A stretch of DNA of 64,000 bases from Actinomadura flavalba DSM 45200. Its GTDB lineage: Bacteria; Actinomycetota; Actinomycetes; Streptosporangiales; Streptosporangiaceae. The DNA lies in contig NZ_KB894103.1 in the NCBI RefSeq assembly GCF_000374305.1, forward strand, positions 62,001 to 126,000, written 5' to 3'. The translations under genes were made by a program, and so were the position numbers. Shown here one piece after another: positions 7,703 through 16,600 of this stretch. Each line of letters begins with the position of its first letter. Position 1 is the stretch's first letter. A model generated the notes under the pieces. It ran no database searches, was not told the DNA's origin, and worked only from the letters and a program-made list of their open reading frames with translations.

Positions 7703-9089
7703 GCTCCGGCGTCACCCGCCGCACGCCGAGCCTGCGGGCGAGCAGCAGCACGACGGCGGCGAAGACGGCGAGCGCGACCAGGTCGCCGAGGACGTACTGC
7801 CACGGCACCGCGCCCTGCTCGATGTCGAGGTCGCCGGCGGCGGCCATCAGCCAGAACGCCATCAGGTTGTTGAGCACGTGCAGCGCGATGGCCGCTTCGA
7901 GGCCGCCCGTCCGGATCGTCAGGAACGCGGCGACGAACCCGAACGCGAAGATGTCCAGGATGCCCCAGCCGGTGTAGCCGTGCCCGGCGGTGAAGAACGC
8001 CGACGCGACGAGCACGGCTGGCCACGGCGTCCGGAACACGGTGCTCAGCGCCCGTCCGACCCGGTTCGTGCTGTTCTCCAGCGTGCACGCGCCGACCGCC
8101 TGGAGCAGCCAGCCCCGGAACGCGTACTCCTCCGCCGCCGCCTGGAACGGCACGAGCAGCAGGATGAGCAGCGCGGGCACCAGGAACTCGTCCCACCCGG
8201 CCCAGCCCGCCTCGATCAGCGGGTCGTCCACCTGGCCCGCCGCCAGCAGCGACGTCCCGAGCGTGATCGCGCAGAACACCACCGCGACCCCGGCGCACAC
8301 CGCCGTCCACCGCCACCGCAGCCGCCCGGTGACCGACGACAGCGTGCCGGGACGGCGGCGCTGCACCGCCCACGCGGCCAGGAACACGACCGGGATCAGC
8401 AGGGCCAGCAGGCCGAGGTTGACCACCAGCCCGCCGAGCGGGCCGAAGAACTCCAGCAGGTCGCCGTCGGACTCCTCCGGCACGCCCTTCACGGCGACGA
8501 GGCCGATGAACACGACGATCATCAGCGCGGCGGCGACGACCACCCACACGCCCACGATGAGCAGGGTGCCGAGCAGCGGCCGCCACCACCGGTGCACGCG
8601 CGTGCGCGCCATCCGGTGGTAGGGGACGTCCGGCTCGGGCTCCACGACCCACGCCCGCCTGCCCTGCGGCGGCCCGTACGCCATCTGGTACCCGGCCCCG
8701 GGCGGGCCCCACGCCCCGTACGGCGCCCCGTACGGCGCCGGCGCGGGACCGGGCCGCTGCGGCTGCCCGACGTCGCCGCCCCACGGAGAATCAGGGCGCT
8801 CACCCACAGAGGCCCCCGCACCGGGACGATCGCCCCCGGAGGGCACATGACCGGAACGGTCGCCTTCGGAGGGTGCGTAACCGGGGCGCTCGCCCTCGGA
8901 AGGCACATAGCCGGAACGGCCACCCTCGGAAGGCGCGTAACCGGGACGAGAACCCTCGGAGTGCCCGGGGTCGTGTGCGGGCGGGACGGACGGCGCGGAA
9001 TCCCCCGTCGGCGCCGGATCGGGGCGCGAGGGCTCGTCCGGGGATGGGTCGGGCGGGGTCCAGCCGTGGTCGTCCGAGGGTCGGGTCAT
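7686..9089 (-). CDS. CPBP-family intramembrane glutamic endopeptidase
   Basis: A 467-residue protein in two parts. Residues 1 to about 155 are a disordered Pro/Gly/Ser-rich cytoplasmic tail with decapeptide repeats. Residues from about 165 on hold around eight membrane helices. The protease core shows EEYAFRGW (the EExxxR motif), FFTAGHGYTGW (FxxxH) and HVLNN. The family includes CAAX-prenyl proteases (Rce1) and bacteriocin immunity proteins; the substrate here is unknown. It overlaps the convergent nadR end by 17 nt. Confidence 0.88.
   Translation of the reverse strand: MTRPSDDHGWTPPDPSPDEPSRPDPAPTGDSAPSVPPAHDPGHSEGSRPGYAPSEGGRSGYVPSEGERPGYAPSEGDRSGHVPSGGDRPGAGASVGERPDSPWGGDVGQPQRPGPAPAPYGAPYGAWGPPGAGYQMAYGPPQGRRAWVVEPEPDVPYHRMARTRVHRWWRPLLGTLLIVGVWVVVAAALMIVVFIGLVAVKGVPEESDGDLLEFFGPLGGLVVNLGLLALLIPVVFLAAWAVQRRRPGTLSSVTGRLRWRWTAVCAGVAVVFCAITLGTSLLAAGQVDDPLIEAGWAGWDEFLVPALLILLLVPFQAAAEEYAFRGWLLQAVGACTLENSTNRVGRALSTVFRTPWPAVLVASAFFTAGHGYTGWGILDIFAFGFVAAFLTIRTGGLEAAIALHVLNNLMAFWLMAAAGDLDIEQGAVPWQYVLGDLVALAVFAAVVLLLARRLGVRRVTPEPRAVG
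8820..8960 (-). repeat. In-frame decapeptide repeat in the CPBP protease tail
   Basis: Residues 44-90 of the CPBP protein consist of four to five copies of a 10-residue unit of the form SEGxRxGYxP, which gives a 30-nt DNA period. A degenerate further copy (SVGERPD) follows. Copies alternate RPGYAP and RSGYVP/HVP, which suggests duplication of a 20-residue pair. This is low-complexity coding sequence, not a CRISPR or a mobile repeat. Confidence 0.85.
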
Positions 9090-9153
9090 CCGGTCGCTCC
9101 GTCCTGCCGCCGTCCGAGGTCACCGGGCGTCCTGCCCGCCCGGGGCCGGTTCC

Positions 9154-10104
9154 TCACTCCGCGTCGCCGCCCGGCGGGTCGAACGTCCTGGTCCGGGTGA
9201 GGCCCGCCGCCCGGCCCTTCGCCGCGACGACGAGGGCCATCTTGCGGGACGCCTCGTCGATCATCTCGTCACCGAGCGTCGCCGCGCCGCGTCCCTGGAC
9301 GGTCGTGGCGTGTTCGTAGGCGTCCAGGATCAGCTCGGCGCGGTCGTAGTCGTCCTGTTCGGGGGAGAAGACCTCGTTGCCCGCCTCGACCTGCGCGGGG
9401 TGCAGCACCCACTTGCCGTCGAAGCCGAGCGCCGCCGACCGGCGCGCGACCCGGCGGAACGCCTCGACGTCGCGGACGTTGAAGTACGGCCCGTCGACCG
9501 CCTGGAGGCCGCGCGCCCGCGCCGCGACGAGGATGCGCATGAGGATGTAGTGATACGCGTCACCCTCGGTGTAGCCGGGCGGCTGGTCGCCCACCGTCAG
9601 CGTCCTCATGTTGATCGACGCCATGAAGTCGCCCGGCCCGTAGACCAGCGCCTCCAGCCGGGGCGACGACGCCGCGATCGCGTCGATCTCCACCATGCCG
9701 CGCGCGTCCTCGATCTGAGCTTCGATCCCGATCCGTCCCGGTTCGAGGTCGTGCGCCCGTTCGATCTGGGTGAGCAGCCGGTCCAGCCACTGGACGTGCG
9801 ACGCCTCCTGAACCTTCGGCAGGATGATCACGTCCAGGTGGGCGCCCGCGTGCTCGACGACGTCGATCACGTCCCGGTACGCCCACGGCGTGTCCAGGTC
9901 GTTGACGCGGACGGCGCGCACCTTGCCCGTCCAGTCGCCCTCGCGCAGCGCCCGCACGATCTCGCCGCGCGCCTCCTCCTTCTTCGCCGGGGCGACGGCG
10001 TCCTCCAGGTCGAGGAAGATCTCGTCGGCGGCCAGCCCCTGCGCCTTGGCGATGAAGCGCGGGTTGCTGCCGGGGACCGCGAGGATCGTGCGACGGGATC
10101 TCAT
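9154..10104 (-). CDS. HpcH/HpaI aldolase family CoA-ester lyase
   Basis: A 316-residue member of the CitE/malyl-CoA lyase family. The N-terminus RRTILAVPGSNPRFIAKA is the CoA-binding start. EIFLDLEDAVAP carries the acidic residues, and GIEAQIEDARGMVEID and YGPGDFMAS carry the Mg-binding Glu and Asp. Length and motifs fit L-malyl-CoA or beta-methylmalyl-CoA lyase (glyoxylate plus acyl-CoA exchange), but citramalyl-CoA lyase is also possible. The ATG at 10104 is chosen because upstream in-frame sequence would run antisense through the next gene. Confidence 0.87.
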   Translation of the reverse strand: MRSRRTILAVPGSNPRFIAKAQGLAADEIFLDLEDAVAPAKKEEARGEIVRALREGDWTGKVRAVRVNDLDTPWAYRDVIDVVEHAGAHLDVIILPKVQEASHVQWLDRLLTQIERAHDLEPGRIGIEAQIEDARGMVEIDAIAASSPRLEALVYGPGDFMASINMRTLTVGDQPPGYTEGDAYHYILMRILVAARARGLQAVDGPYFNVRDVEAFRRVARRSAALGFDGKWVLHPAQVEAGNEVFSPEQDDYDRAELILDAYEHATTVQGRGAATLGDEMIDEASRKMALVVAAKGRAAGLTRTRTFDPPGGDAE

Positions 10105-10143
10105 GCGCGGGATGGTATCGGCGGGTGTGAGACCCTGACCGGC

Positions 10144-10650
10144 ATGGGTGAGCAGAGCATCGCGCTGGTCGAGGAAGCGGTCAAGAAGTCCGGCCTGCTC
10201 TGGCTGGAGCTGCCGGGCCTGCCGCAGCCGCGCGCCGCCTGGCACGTCTGGCACGACGGGTCGCTGTACGTGCTGACCGGCGGCGAGGGCGAGCAGCCGC
10301 TGCCCGGCCTGGCCGAGTCCGACCGCATCCGGGCGATCGTGCCCAGCAAGGACAAGGGCGGGCGGCTCGTCACCTTCGACACCGAATGCTCCATCGTGGA
10401 GCCCGGCACCGACCTGTGGGACGAGGTCGTCCCGCTCCTGGTCAAGGCCCGCCTCAACGGCACCTCCGACCAGGCCGAACGGTGGCGCACCGAGTCGTGG
10501 GTCGTCCGGCTCACCCCCGACGCCGAGATCGCCGGGCCCGCCGAGCAGCCCGCCGACTACGCCACCGTGCGGCCGGTGCCGAGCCCCGCCACGACCGCCG
10601 GTCCCCCGCCGCGCCTGCGCGGCTCCAAGAAGCGCGCCGTCGACCGCTGA
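10144..10650 (+). CDS. Conserved hypothetical, flavin split-barrel-like
   Basis: A 168-residue protein. The segment around ALVEEAVKKSGLLWLEL, AAWHVWHDGSLYVLTGG and the later WRTESWVVRLTPD suggests a small beta-barrel related to pyridoxamine 5'-phosphate oxidase-like FMN-binding proteins. The flavin contacts cannot be confirmed by eye. The C-terminus (about 35 residues) is Pro/Arg-rich and probably disordered. It is divergent from the CoA lyase across 39 nt and precedes the MgtE-N gene. Confidence 0.6.
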   Translation: MGEQSIALVEEAVKKSGLLWLELPGLPQPRAAWHVWHDGSLYVLTGGEGEQPLPGLAESDRIRAIVPSKDKGGRLVTFDTECSIVEPGTDLWDEVVPLLVKARLNGTSDQAERWRTESWVVRLTPDAEIAGPAEQPADYATVRPVPSPATTAGPPPRLRGSKKRAVDR

Positions 10651-10708
10651 CGCGCCACGTGAAGCACGCCACCGGATGACCGGCAAGATCGTGGGTAGTG
10701 TCCTCGCC

Positions 10709-12037
10709 ATGAGCGGATCTCCCACACGGGTCTTCATCGCCCGGCTGGCCGGGATCGCGGTCTTCGACCCCGTCGGCGACCAGGTGGGACGCGTCCGCGA
10801 CGTGGTGGTGGGCCTGCGCCTCGGCGGCCGCCCGCCCCGCGTCCTCGGGCTCGTCGTCGAGGTGTCCCCGCGCCGCCCGGTCTTCCTGCCGATCACGCGC
10901 GTCACCGTCATCGAACCCGACGCGATCATCTTCGACGGGCGGCTCAACGTGCGGCGCTTCCAGCAGCGCGAGTCCGAGACGCTCGTCATCGCCGAGATGC
11001 TCGACCGCACCGTGCGGCTGCGCGAGGACGACTCGGTCGTCTCGGTCGTGGACGTCGCCATGGAGCCGACCCGCACCCGCGACTGGCTCATCTCCAAGAT
11101 CGCCGTGCGCCGGAAGACGACGCGCGGGCTGCGGCGGCGCGGCGAGACGTTCGTGGTCGATCAGGAGGGCGTCGAAGGCTTCTCCGCCGTCGAGCACGGC
11201 CAGGGCGCCGCCGGGCTCATCGCGGCGTTCGAGCGGATGAAGCCCGCCGACCTCGCCAACGTCGTGCACGAGCTGCCCGCCAAGCGCCGCGCCGAGGTCG
11301 CCGCAGCGCTGGACGACGAACGCCTCGCCGACGTCCTGGAGGAGCTGCCCGAGGACGACCAGGTCGAGATCCTCGGCAAGCTCGGCGTCGACCGCGCCGC
11401 CGACGTCCTGGAGGCCATGGGCCCCGACGACGCCGCCGACCTGCTCGGCGAGCTGCCCGTCGAGCAGCGCGAGCGGCTGCTGACGATGATGGAGCCGCGC
11501 GAGGCCGCCCCCGTCCGCCGCCTGCTCACCTACGAGGACGACAGCGCGGGCGGCCTCATGACGACCGACCCCGTCGTCGTCCCGCCGGACGCGACCGTCG
11601 CCGAGGCGCTGGCGTCCATCCGCAACCCCGACCTGAACCCGGCGCTGGCCGCGCAGGTCTACGTGTGCCGCCCGCCCACCGAGACGCCCACCGGCCGGTA
11701 CCTGGGCGTCGTGCACTTCCAGCGGCTGCTGCGCGAACCGCCGCCGACCCTCGTCAGCGGCATCGTGGACACCGTCCTCGACCCGCTGCGTCCCACGATG
11801 GACCTGGCGTCGGTCGCGGTCTACCTCGCGACCTACAACCTCGTCGCCGGTCCCGTCGTGGACGAGGACGGCCACCTGCTCGGCACCGTCACCATCGACG
11901 ACGTGCTCGACCACCTCCTGCCGGACAACTGGCGGGAGGCCGTGATGGACCTCTCGGCGGCGCACCCGGCCGACCCGGAGGAGGAGGCGCTGCGCCGCGC
12001 CGACGACGACCGCCTGCTCCCCGGGGGGAACCCATGA
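10709..12037 (+). CDS. MgtE-N / CBS domain protein without membrane part
   Basis: About 442 residues. The N-terminal 90 residues look like a PRC-barrel (FDPVGDQVGRVRDVVVGL). An MgtE N-domain superhelix follows, with repeated LPxxxxAxxL units such as VLEELPEDDQ and DLLGELP. A pair of CBS domains follows (SAGGLMTTDPVVVPPD; GPVVDEDGHLLGTVTIDDVLDHLLP). It lacks the MgtE transmembrane channel, so it is a Mg/nucleotide-sensing or regulatory protein and not a transporter itself. Rv1232c occupies the same neighbourhood in M. tuberculosis. The ATG at 10709 matches family N-termini. Confidence 0.82.
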   Translation: MSGSPTRVFIARLAGIAVFDPVGDQVGRVRDVVVGLRLGGRPPRVLGLVVEVSPRRPVFLPITRVTVIEPDAIIFDGRLNVRRFQQRESETLVIAEMLDRTVRLREDDSVVSVVDVAMEPTRTRDWLISKIAVRRKTTRGLRRRGETFVVDQEGVEGFSAVEHGQGAAGLIAAFERMKPADLANVVHELPAKRRAEVAAALDDERLADVLEELPEDDQVEILGKLGVDRAADVLEAMGPDDAADLLGELPVEQRERLLTMMEPREAAPVRRLLTYEDDSAGGLMTTDPVVVPPDATVAEALASIRNPDLNPALAAQVYVCRPPTETPTGRYLGVVHFQRLLREPPPTLVSGIVDTVLDPLRPTMDLASVAVYLATYNLVAGPVVDEDGHLLGTVTIDDVLDHLLPDNWREAVMDLSAAHPADPEEEALRRADDDRLLPGGNP

Positions 12038-12528
12038 CGATGGCACCACGCCTGGACCAGCCGCGCGAACTGCGCCGCGCCCTGCTGCCCCGCCCGCACT
12101 ACGACCCCGAGTCGTTCGGGCAGATCTCCGAGCGCATCGCCCGCTTCCTCGGCACCGCCCGCTTCATCGTCTACATGACGATCTTCGTGGGGGTGTGGCT
12201 GGCGTGGAACGTGCTGGCGCCCGCGTCGTGGCGGTTCGACGAGTACCCGTTCATCTTCCTGACGCTGATGCTGTCGCTCCAGGCGTCCTACGCGGCGCCG
12301 CTGATCCTGCTCGCGCAGAACCGGCAGGACGACCGCGACCGCGTCCAGTACGAGCAGGACCGGGGCCGCAACGAACGCACCATCGCCGACACCGAGTACC
12401 TCACCCGGGAGATCGCGGGGCTGCGGCTGGCGCTGAACGAGGTCGCGACGCGCGACTTCCTGCGGTCGGAGCTCCAGTCGATCGTGAAGGAGCTGGACGA
12501 GCGGTATCAGCGGCCGTCGAACGGATAG
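12034..12528 (+). CDS. DUF1003 membrane protein
   Basis: A 164-residue protein. Two membrane helices (IVYMTIFVGVWLAWNVLAP and FIFLTLMLSLQASYAAPLILL) carry the DUF1003 signature region, followed by NRQDDRDR and a charged cytoplasmic coiled-coil-like tail. The ATG overlaps the stop of the MgtE-N gene (ATGA) and has a purine-rich GGGGGGAA site, so the two are co-translated. The family often travels with MgtE-like proteins, which suggests a shared role in cation homeostasis; the function is unproven. Confidence 0.85.
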   Translation: MTMAPRLDQPRELRRALLPRPHYDPESFGQISERIARFLGTARFIVYMTIFVGVWLAWNVLAPASWRFDEYPFIFLTLMLSLQASYAAPLILLAQNRQDDRDRVQYEQDRGRNERTIADTEYLTREIAGLRLALNEVATRDFLRSELQSIVKELDERYQRPSNG

Positions 12529-12965
12529 GCGCCGTCGGCGAGCTTGTCCAGGAGGGCGCCGACGACGAGCAGGTCGTGCTCGTCCAGGCGGCTGAGCACG
12601 TAGTCGCGGACGCCCCGCTGATAGGTGGGGGTGGCCTCGGCGAGACGCGACCGTCCCGCCGGGGTGAGGACCGCGAACAGGCCGCGCGCGTCGCTGGCGC
12701 ATGATTCGCGGCACACCAGCCCCTCGGACTGGAGCCGGTCGACGAGGCGGGTGAGCCCGCTGCGCGACAGCAGCACCCGGTCGGCCAGATCGTTCATGCG
12801 CAGCCGTCCGCCCGGGGCGTCACCGAGATGGGCGAGCACGTCGTAGGCGGCCAGCGCCAGATCGTGGGAACCGGCCAGATCGGCCTGGAGACGGCGGCTG
12901 ATCTGCGCCTGCGCGCGCAGCATCGAGCGCCAGAACGCGGGTTCGGCGGCGGGCGGGGAGGTCAC
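12507..12965 (-). CDS. MarR-family transcriptional regulator
   Basis: About 152 residues with a winged helix-turn-helix: LRMNDLADRVLLSRSGLTRLVDRLQSEGLV, then the wing CASDARGLFAVLTPAGR. Helical dimerisation segments lie at both ends. The GTG at 12965 begins VTSPPAAEPAFW and is followed by the expected N-terminal helix. Divergent transcription from mrp (61 nt between starts) makes the intergenic region a possible binding site. It overlaps the DUF1003 end by 22 nt. The ligand and regulon are unknown. Confidence 0.88.
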   Translation of the reverse strand: MTSPPAAEPAFWRSMLRAQAQISRRLQADLAGSHDLALAAYDVLAHLGDAPGGRLRMNDLADRVLLSRSGLTRLVDRLQSEGLVCRESCASDARGLFAVLTPAGRSRLAEATPTYQRGVRDYVLSRLDEHDLLVVGALLDKLADGAYPFDGR

Positions 12966-13026
12966 GTCCCGATCGTACGGCGGGCCGGGTTCGCGGGCAT
13001 CCCCGAACAGTTCATACCATGGGGGC

Positions 13027-14166
13027 ATGGCCCTCCAGTTGACGACCGAGCAGGTGACCGCGGCGCTCGCCACGGTGAACGATCCTGAGATCCGTAAGCC
13101 CATCACCGAGCTCGACATGGTCAAGAACGTCGACATCGCGCCGGACGGCGCCGTGCACGTCGGCATCTTCCTGACCGTGGCCGGCTGTCCCATGAAGGAC
13201 ACGCTCACCCGCAACGTCACCGAGGCCGTGCAGCGACTCGACGGCGTCACGTCCGTGCGGGTCGAGCTGGACGTCATGAGCGACGAGCAGCGCAAGAACC
13301 TCCAGACCAAGCTGCGCGGCGGCGAGGCCGCCAAGGAGATCCCGTTCGCCAAGCCCAACTCGCTGACCAAGGTGTACGCGGTCGCGAGCGGCAAGGGCGG
13401 CGTCGGCAAGTCGTCGGTGACGGTCAACCTCGCGGCGGCGCTGGCGGCGCAGGGCCGCAAGGTCGGCGTGGTCGACGCCGACATCTACGGGCACTCGATC
13501 CCGCGCATGCTGGGCGTGGAGCACTCGCCCACCAAGATCGAAGACATGATCATGCCGCCGTCGTCGCACGACGTGAAGGTCATCTCGGTCGGCATGTTCA
13601 CGGCGGGCAACCAGCCGGTCGTCTGGCGCGGGCCGATGCTGCACCGCGCCCTCCAGCAGTTCCTCGCCGACGTCTACTGGGGCGACCTGGACATCCTCCT
13701 GATGGACCTGCCGCCCGGCACGGGCGACATCGCGATCTCGGTCGCGCAGCTCCTGCCGTCGGCGGAGATCCTCGTCGTGACGACGCCGCAGCAGGCCGCC
13801 GCCGAGGTGGCCGAGCGCGCGGGCGCCATCGCGGCGCAGACGCACCAGCAGGTCGTGGGCGTCATCGAGAACATGTCGTACCTGACGTGCGCGCACTGCG
13901 GCGAGCGGCAGGACATCTTCGGCAGCGGCGGCGGGCAGACCGTCGCGGACGCGCTGGCGACGACGCTCGGCACCCGCGTGCCGCTGCTGGGCCAGGTCCC
14001 GATCGACGCGCGGCTGCGCGAGGGCGGCGACAACGGCACCCCGCTCGTCCTGTCCGACCCGGACGCCGAGGCCGCCAAGGAGCTGCGCACCATCGCCGAC
14101 AAGATCGGCGGCCGCTCGCGCGGCCTGGCGGGCATGTCCCTGGGCATCTCGCCCAAGCGCCGCTGA
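13027..14166 (+). CDS. mrp: Mrp/ApbC-type Fe-S cluster carrier P-loop ATPase
   Basis: A 379-residue protein. An N-terminal DUF59/MIP18 domain (about residues 7-85) precedes a deviant Walker A GKGGVGKSS at about residues 122-130. CxxC (TCAHCGERQ) lies in the C-terminal third and ligates the bridging [4Fe-4S] cluster in the homodimer. It delivers Fe-S clusters to apoproteins in the cytosol. Its position near tatB, htrA and sigE matches Rv1229c in M. tuberculosis. Confidence 0.93.
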   Translation: MALQLTTEQVTAALATVNDPEIRKPITELDMVKNVDIAPDGAVHVGIFLTVAGCPMKDTLTRNVTEAVQRLDGVTSVRVELDVMSDEQRKNLQTKLRGGEAAKEIPFAKPNSLTKVYAVASGKGGVGKSSVTVNLAAALAAQGRKVGVVDADIYGHSIPRMLGVEHSPTKIEDMIMPPSSHDVKVISVGMFTAGNQPVVWRGPMLHRALQQFLADVYWGDLDILLMDLPPGTGDIAISVAQLLPSAEILVVTTPQQAAAEVAERAGAIAAQTHQQVVGVIENMSYLTCAHCGERQDIFGSGGGQTVADALATTLGTRVPLLGQVPIDARLREGGDNGTPLVLSDPDAEAAKELRTIADKIGGRSRGLAGMSLGISPKRR

Positions 14167-14236
14167 CACCCGCGTTCCGCGCGCCCCTCGTCCCGGTCCG
14201 GGGCGGGGGGCGTCGTGCGTTCTCGACCCTTCCGGG

Positions 14237-14593
14237 TCAGGTGGCCTCGTTGTCGAACGGGGGGCGTTCGCCGTAGTCGAGCGGGGGCGAGGACGCCGTG
14301 GACGCGTAGAGCGGGTCGTCGTCCAGGGGGCGGGACGGGCGGGGGAAGTCGTTCGGGTCGTCCTCCAGCAGGTGCTTGCGGACGAACGCCTTGGGGTTGA
14401 GGTCGTTGACGTCGAAGTCCTTGAACTCCGGCCCGAGGTTGTCCTGGAGTTCGGCCTTGGCGTTGTTGGCCATCAGCCGGATCTGGCGCAGCGTGCGCCC
14501 GAGCTGCTGCGCCGCCTGCGGGAGCTTGTCGCCGAAGATCACCAGGGCGAGGACGACGAGCACCGCCATCTCGCCGATTCCGACGTCGAACAC
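14237..14593 (-). CDS. tatB: Sec-independent translocase protein TatB
   Basis: A 118-residue protein. One N-terminal membrane helix (MAVLVVLALVIFGDKLP, with the conserved Phe-Gly hinge) is followed by an amphipathic helix (AAQQLGRTLRQIRLMANNAKAELQDNL) and a hydrophilic tail. The sequence around GPEFKDFDVNDLNPKAFVRKHLLED is the actinobacterial TatB signature. It works with TatA and TatC, which are encoded elsewhere, to export folded proteins. The GTG start gives VFDVGIGE. It sits downstream of htrA as in mycobacteria, but an intervening hairpin suggests its own transcription. Confidence 0.92.
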   Translation of the reverse strand: MFDVGIGEMAVLVVLALVIFGDKLPQAAQQLGRTLRQIRLMANNAKAELQDNLGPEFKDFDVNDLNPKAFVRKHLLEDDPNDFPRPSRPLDDDPLYASTASSPPLDYGERPPFDNEAT

Positions 14594-14741
14594 CCCGGTC
14601 CTCCACACTCCCGACGAACCCGTCCCCGCACCGGGGCCGGTTCCGCACCAGCGTATCGCCCGTTCACGCCTTACCGGCAGCCCCCCGAACGTGCGTTCAC
14701 CCACCCGCTCCCCCACGTTCCCCCGCCCGGCGGAAACGGCG

Positions 14742-14774
14742 AGGCGGGCCGGTGGGAAATCCACCGGCCCGCCT
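14742..14774 (-). terminator. Strong hairpin after htrA
   Basis: A perfect 14-bp inverted repeat (AGGCGGGCCGGTGG, arms 14742-14755 and 14761-14774) with the 5-nt loop GAAAT. It lies 14 nt beyond the htrA stop on the minus strand. No U-tract follows, which is common for actinomycete terminators. It would separate sigE-htrA transcription from tatB. Confidence 0.8.
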
Positions 14775-14787
14775 GATCGGGTGAGGG

Positions 14788-16521
14788 TCAGCCTGCTTCG
14801 AGGGTGACCTCTACCGTTTGTTCCTGGCCGCCTCGCTGGAAGGTGACCTTGATCTTCGCGCCCGGGGCCTTGCTGCGGATGAGGGCGATGAGGTCGGAGG
14901 CGTCCTCGATGGGGCGGTCGTCGACCTTGGTGATGACGTCGCCGGGCTTGAGGCCCGCCTTGTCCGCCGGGCCGCCCGGGGTGACGGGCTTCTGGCCCTG
15001 GATCTCGCGGTCGAGGATCTTGGCGCCGTTCTGCGACTGGGGGTCGGGGATGACGCCCATCTTCGCCTGCTTGACGCTGCCGGTGTTGATGATCTCCTCC
15101 GCGACGCGGATGCCCTGGTTGATGGGGATCGCGAAGCCGAGCCCGATGTTGCCCGCCTGTCCCCCGCCGAGCCCCTGGCTGGGAACCGTCGCGATCGCCG
15201 TGTTGATGCCGATCACGTTGCCCCGGGCGTCCACGAGCGGACCGCCCGAGTTGCCGGGGTTGATGGCGGCGTCGGTCTGGATGGCGTTGAGGAACGAGGT
15301 GTCGCCGCCGTCGCCGCGCGTCGGGACGGCGCGGTTCATCGAGCTGACGATGCCCGTCGTCACCGAGCCCTGGAGGCCCAGCGGGGAGCCGATCGCGATG
15401 ACCGGGTCGCCGACGGCCAGTTCGTCGGAGTTGCCGGGGGTCAGCGCGGGCAGCGAGTGCGCGCCGTCCACCTTGAGCACCGCGATGTCGGAACTCGGGT
15501 CGTTGCCGACGATCTTGGCGGTGAGCGTCTTCTTGTCGTTGAAGATGACCTGGATCTGCCCGTTCGCGCCCGGCGCCGCCACGTGGTTGTTCGTGACGAT
15601 GTAGCCGTTCTTGACGATGAACCCGGTGCCCGCGCCCTGCTCGCCGCCGCCCGACACGCGGATCATCACGACGCTCGGCAGCACCTTCTGCGCGATCCCG
15701 GCGACGGAGTCCGGCGGGCGGTTCTTGGCGGCCGGGCCCGCGCCCGGCGAGCCGCCGAGGCTGACGGTGCCCGAGTCGCGGTCGGTCGCGAGGACGGCGA
15801 TCCCCGCCCCGACCCCGGCCGACACCAGCCCGACGATCGCGACGATCAGCACGAGCAGCCCCAGACCGGGCCCGCGACGCGGCTCCCGCGCCACCGGCGG
15901 CACCGGCGCCCAGTTCGGCCCGCCGGGCGGCTGCCCGTATCCGGCCATCGGCCGGGGACCGGGCGGCGCGGGCGGCGGACCGCCGTGCGGCGGGCCGGGC
16001 GGCGCCGGTGGCGGCTGCCCGTGGCCGTGCTGCGGCCAGCCGTACGGCGCGGCGGCCGGCGGCTGGTTGTACGGCACGAACGCCGGGCGGTGGCGGCCGT
16101 CGCCGGGCGCCTGGTCGGCCGGTACGGCGCCGTGCTGCGCGGGCGGCTGCCCGTGCTCCGCCGCCGCCCAGCGGGCGGGCGCCTCGTCGTCCGCCGGAGG
16201 GCCGCTCTCGGGCGACGTCCAGCCGCCCCGCTGCCCCTGGTCGTCGGCCGCAGCGGCCGACGGGCTCTTCTCGGGCGACGCCCAGCCGCCCTGCCGCCCC
16301 TGGTCGTCGCCCGGAGCGGACGGCCCCGCGACGCGGCGGTCGCCCGTCTCGGCGTTGTCCGCGGGCGTCTCGGGGGCCGGGATCTCCTGGTCGAACACCG
16401 TGCGCGGGGGACCGTCGGCCGGGGCCGCGCCGGGCTCCTCGTCGTGCCGGTCGCGCCCGAACCCGGGGACGGGGCCGTCATCCGCAGGCGATCCGGCCGG
16501 CCCGTGGTTCTTCTCCGTCAT
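14788..16521 (-). CDS. htrA: HtrA/DegP-like serine protease with PDZ domain
   Basis: About 577 residues. Residues 1 to about 215 are a disordered Pro/Gln/Gly-rich cytoplasmic region. One membrane helix follows (GLGLLVLIVAIVGLVSAGVGAG), then an extracytoplasmic trypsin-like domain with His (TNNHVA), Asp (SSDIAVL) and Ser (GNSGGP), and a C-terminal PDZ domain (GPADKAGLKPGDVITKVDDRPI). It degrades or refolds damaged exported proteins. Two ATGs lie 6 nt apart. The second (16521) is chosen because AGGAGA is 1 nt from the first but 7 nt from the second. It belongs to the SigE stress block. Confidence 0.92.
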   Translation of the reverse strand: MTEKNHGPAGSPADDGPVPGFGRDRHDEEPGAAPADGPPRTVFDQEIPAPETPADNAETGDRRVAGPSAPGDDQGRQGGWASPEKSPSAAAADDQGQRGGWTSPESGPPADDEAPARWAAAEHGQPPAQHGAVPADQAPGDGRHRPAFVPYNQPPAAAPYGWPQHGHGQPPPAPPGPPHGGPPPAPPGPRPMAGYGQPPGGPNWAPVPPVAREPRRGPGLGLLVLIVAIVGLVSAGVGAGIAVLATDRDSGTVSLGGSPGAGPAAKNRPPDSVAGIAQKVLPSVVMIRVSGGGEQGAGTGFIVKNGYIVTNNHVAAPGANGQIQVIFNDKKTLTAKIVGNDPSSDIAVLKVDGAHSLPALTPGNSDELAVGDPVIAIGSPLGLQGSVTTGIVSSMNRAVPTRGDGGDTSFLNAIQTDAAINPGNSGGPLVDARGNVIGINTAIATVPSQGLGGGQAGNIGLGFAIPINQGIRVAEEIINTGSVKQAKMGVIPDPQSQNGAKILDREIQGQKPVTPGGPADKAGLKPGDVITKVDDRPIEDASDLIALIRSKAPGAKIKVTFQRGGQEQTVEVTLEAG

Positions 16522-16600
16522 CCCCATCTCTCCTACCGAGCATGGTCCTCATCGTCGCGCCCCATCGTGCCCCGGCGGGCATGTGACGAACGTAAAGCCT

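Noticed and set aside
8820..8960. CRISPR-like repeat array
   Set aside because: The 30-nt period is in frame, without spacers, and encodes a degenerate decapeptide repeat.
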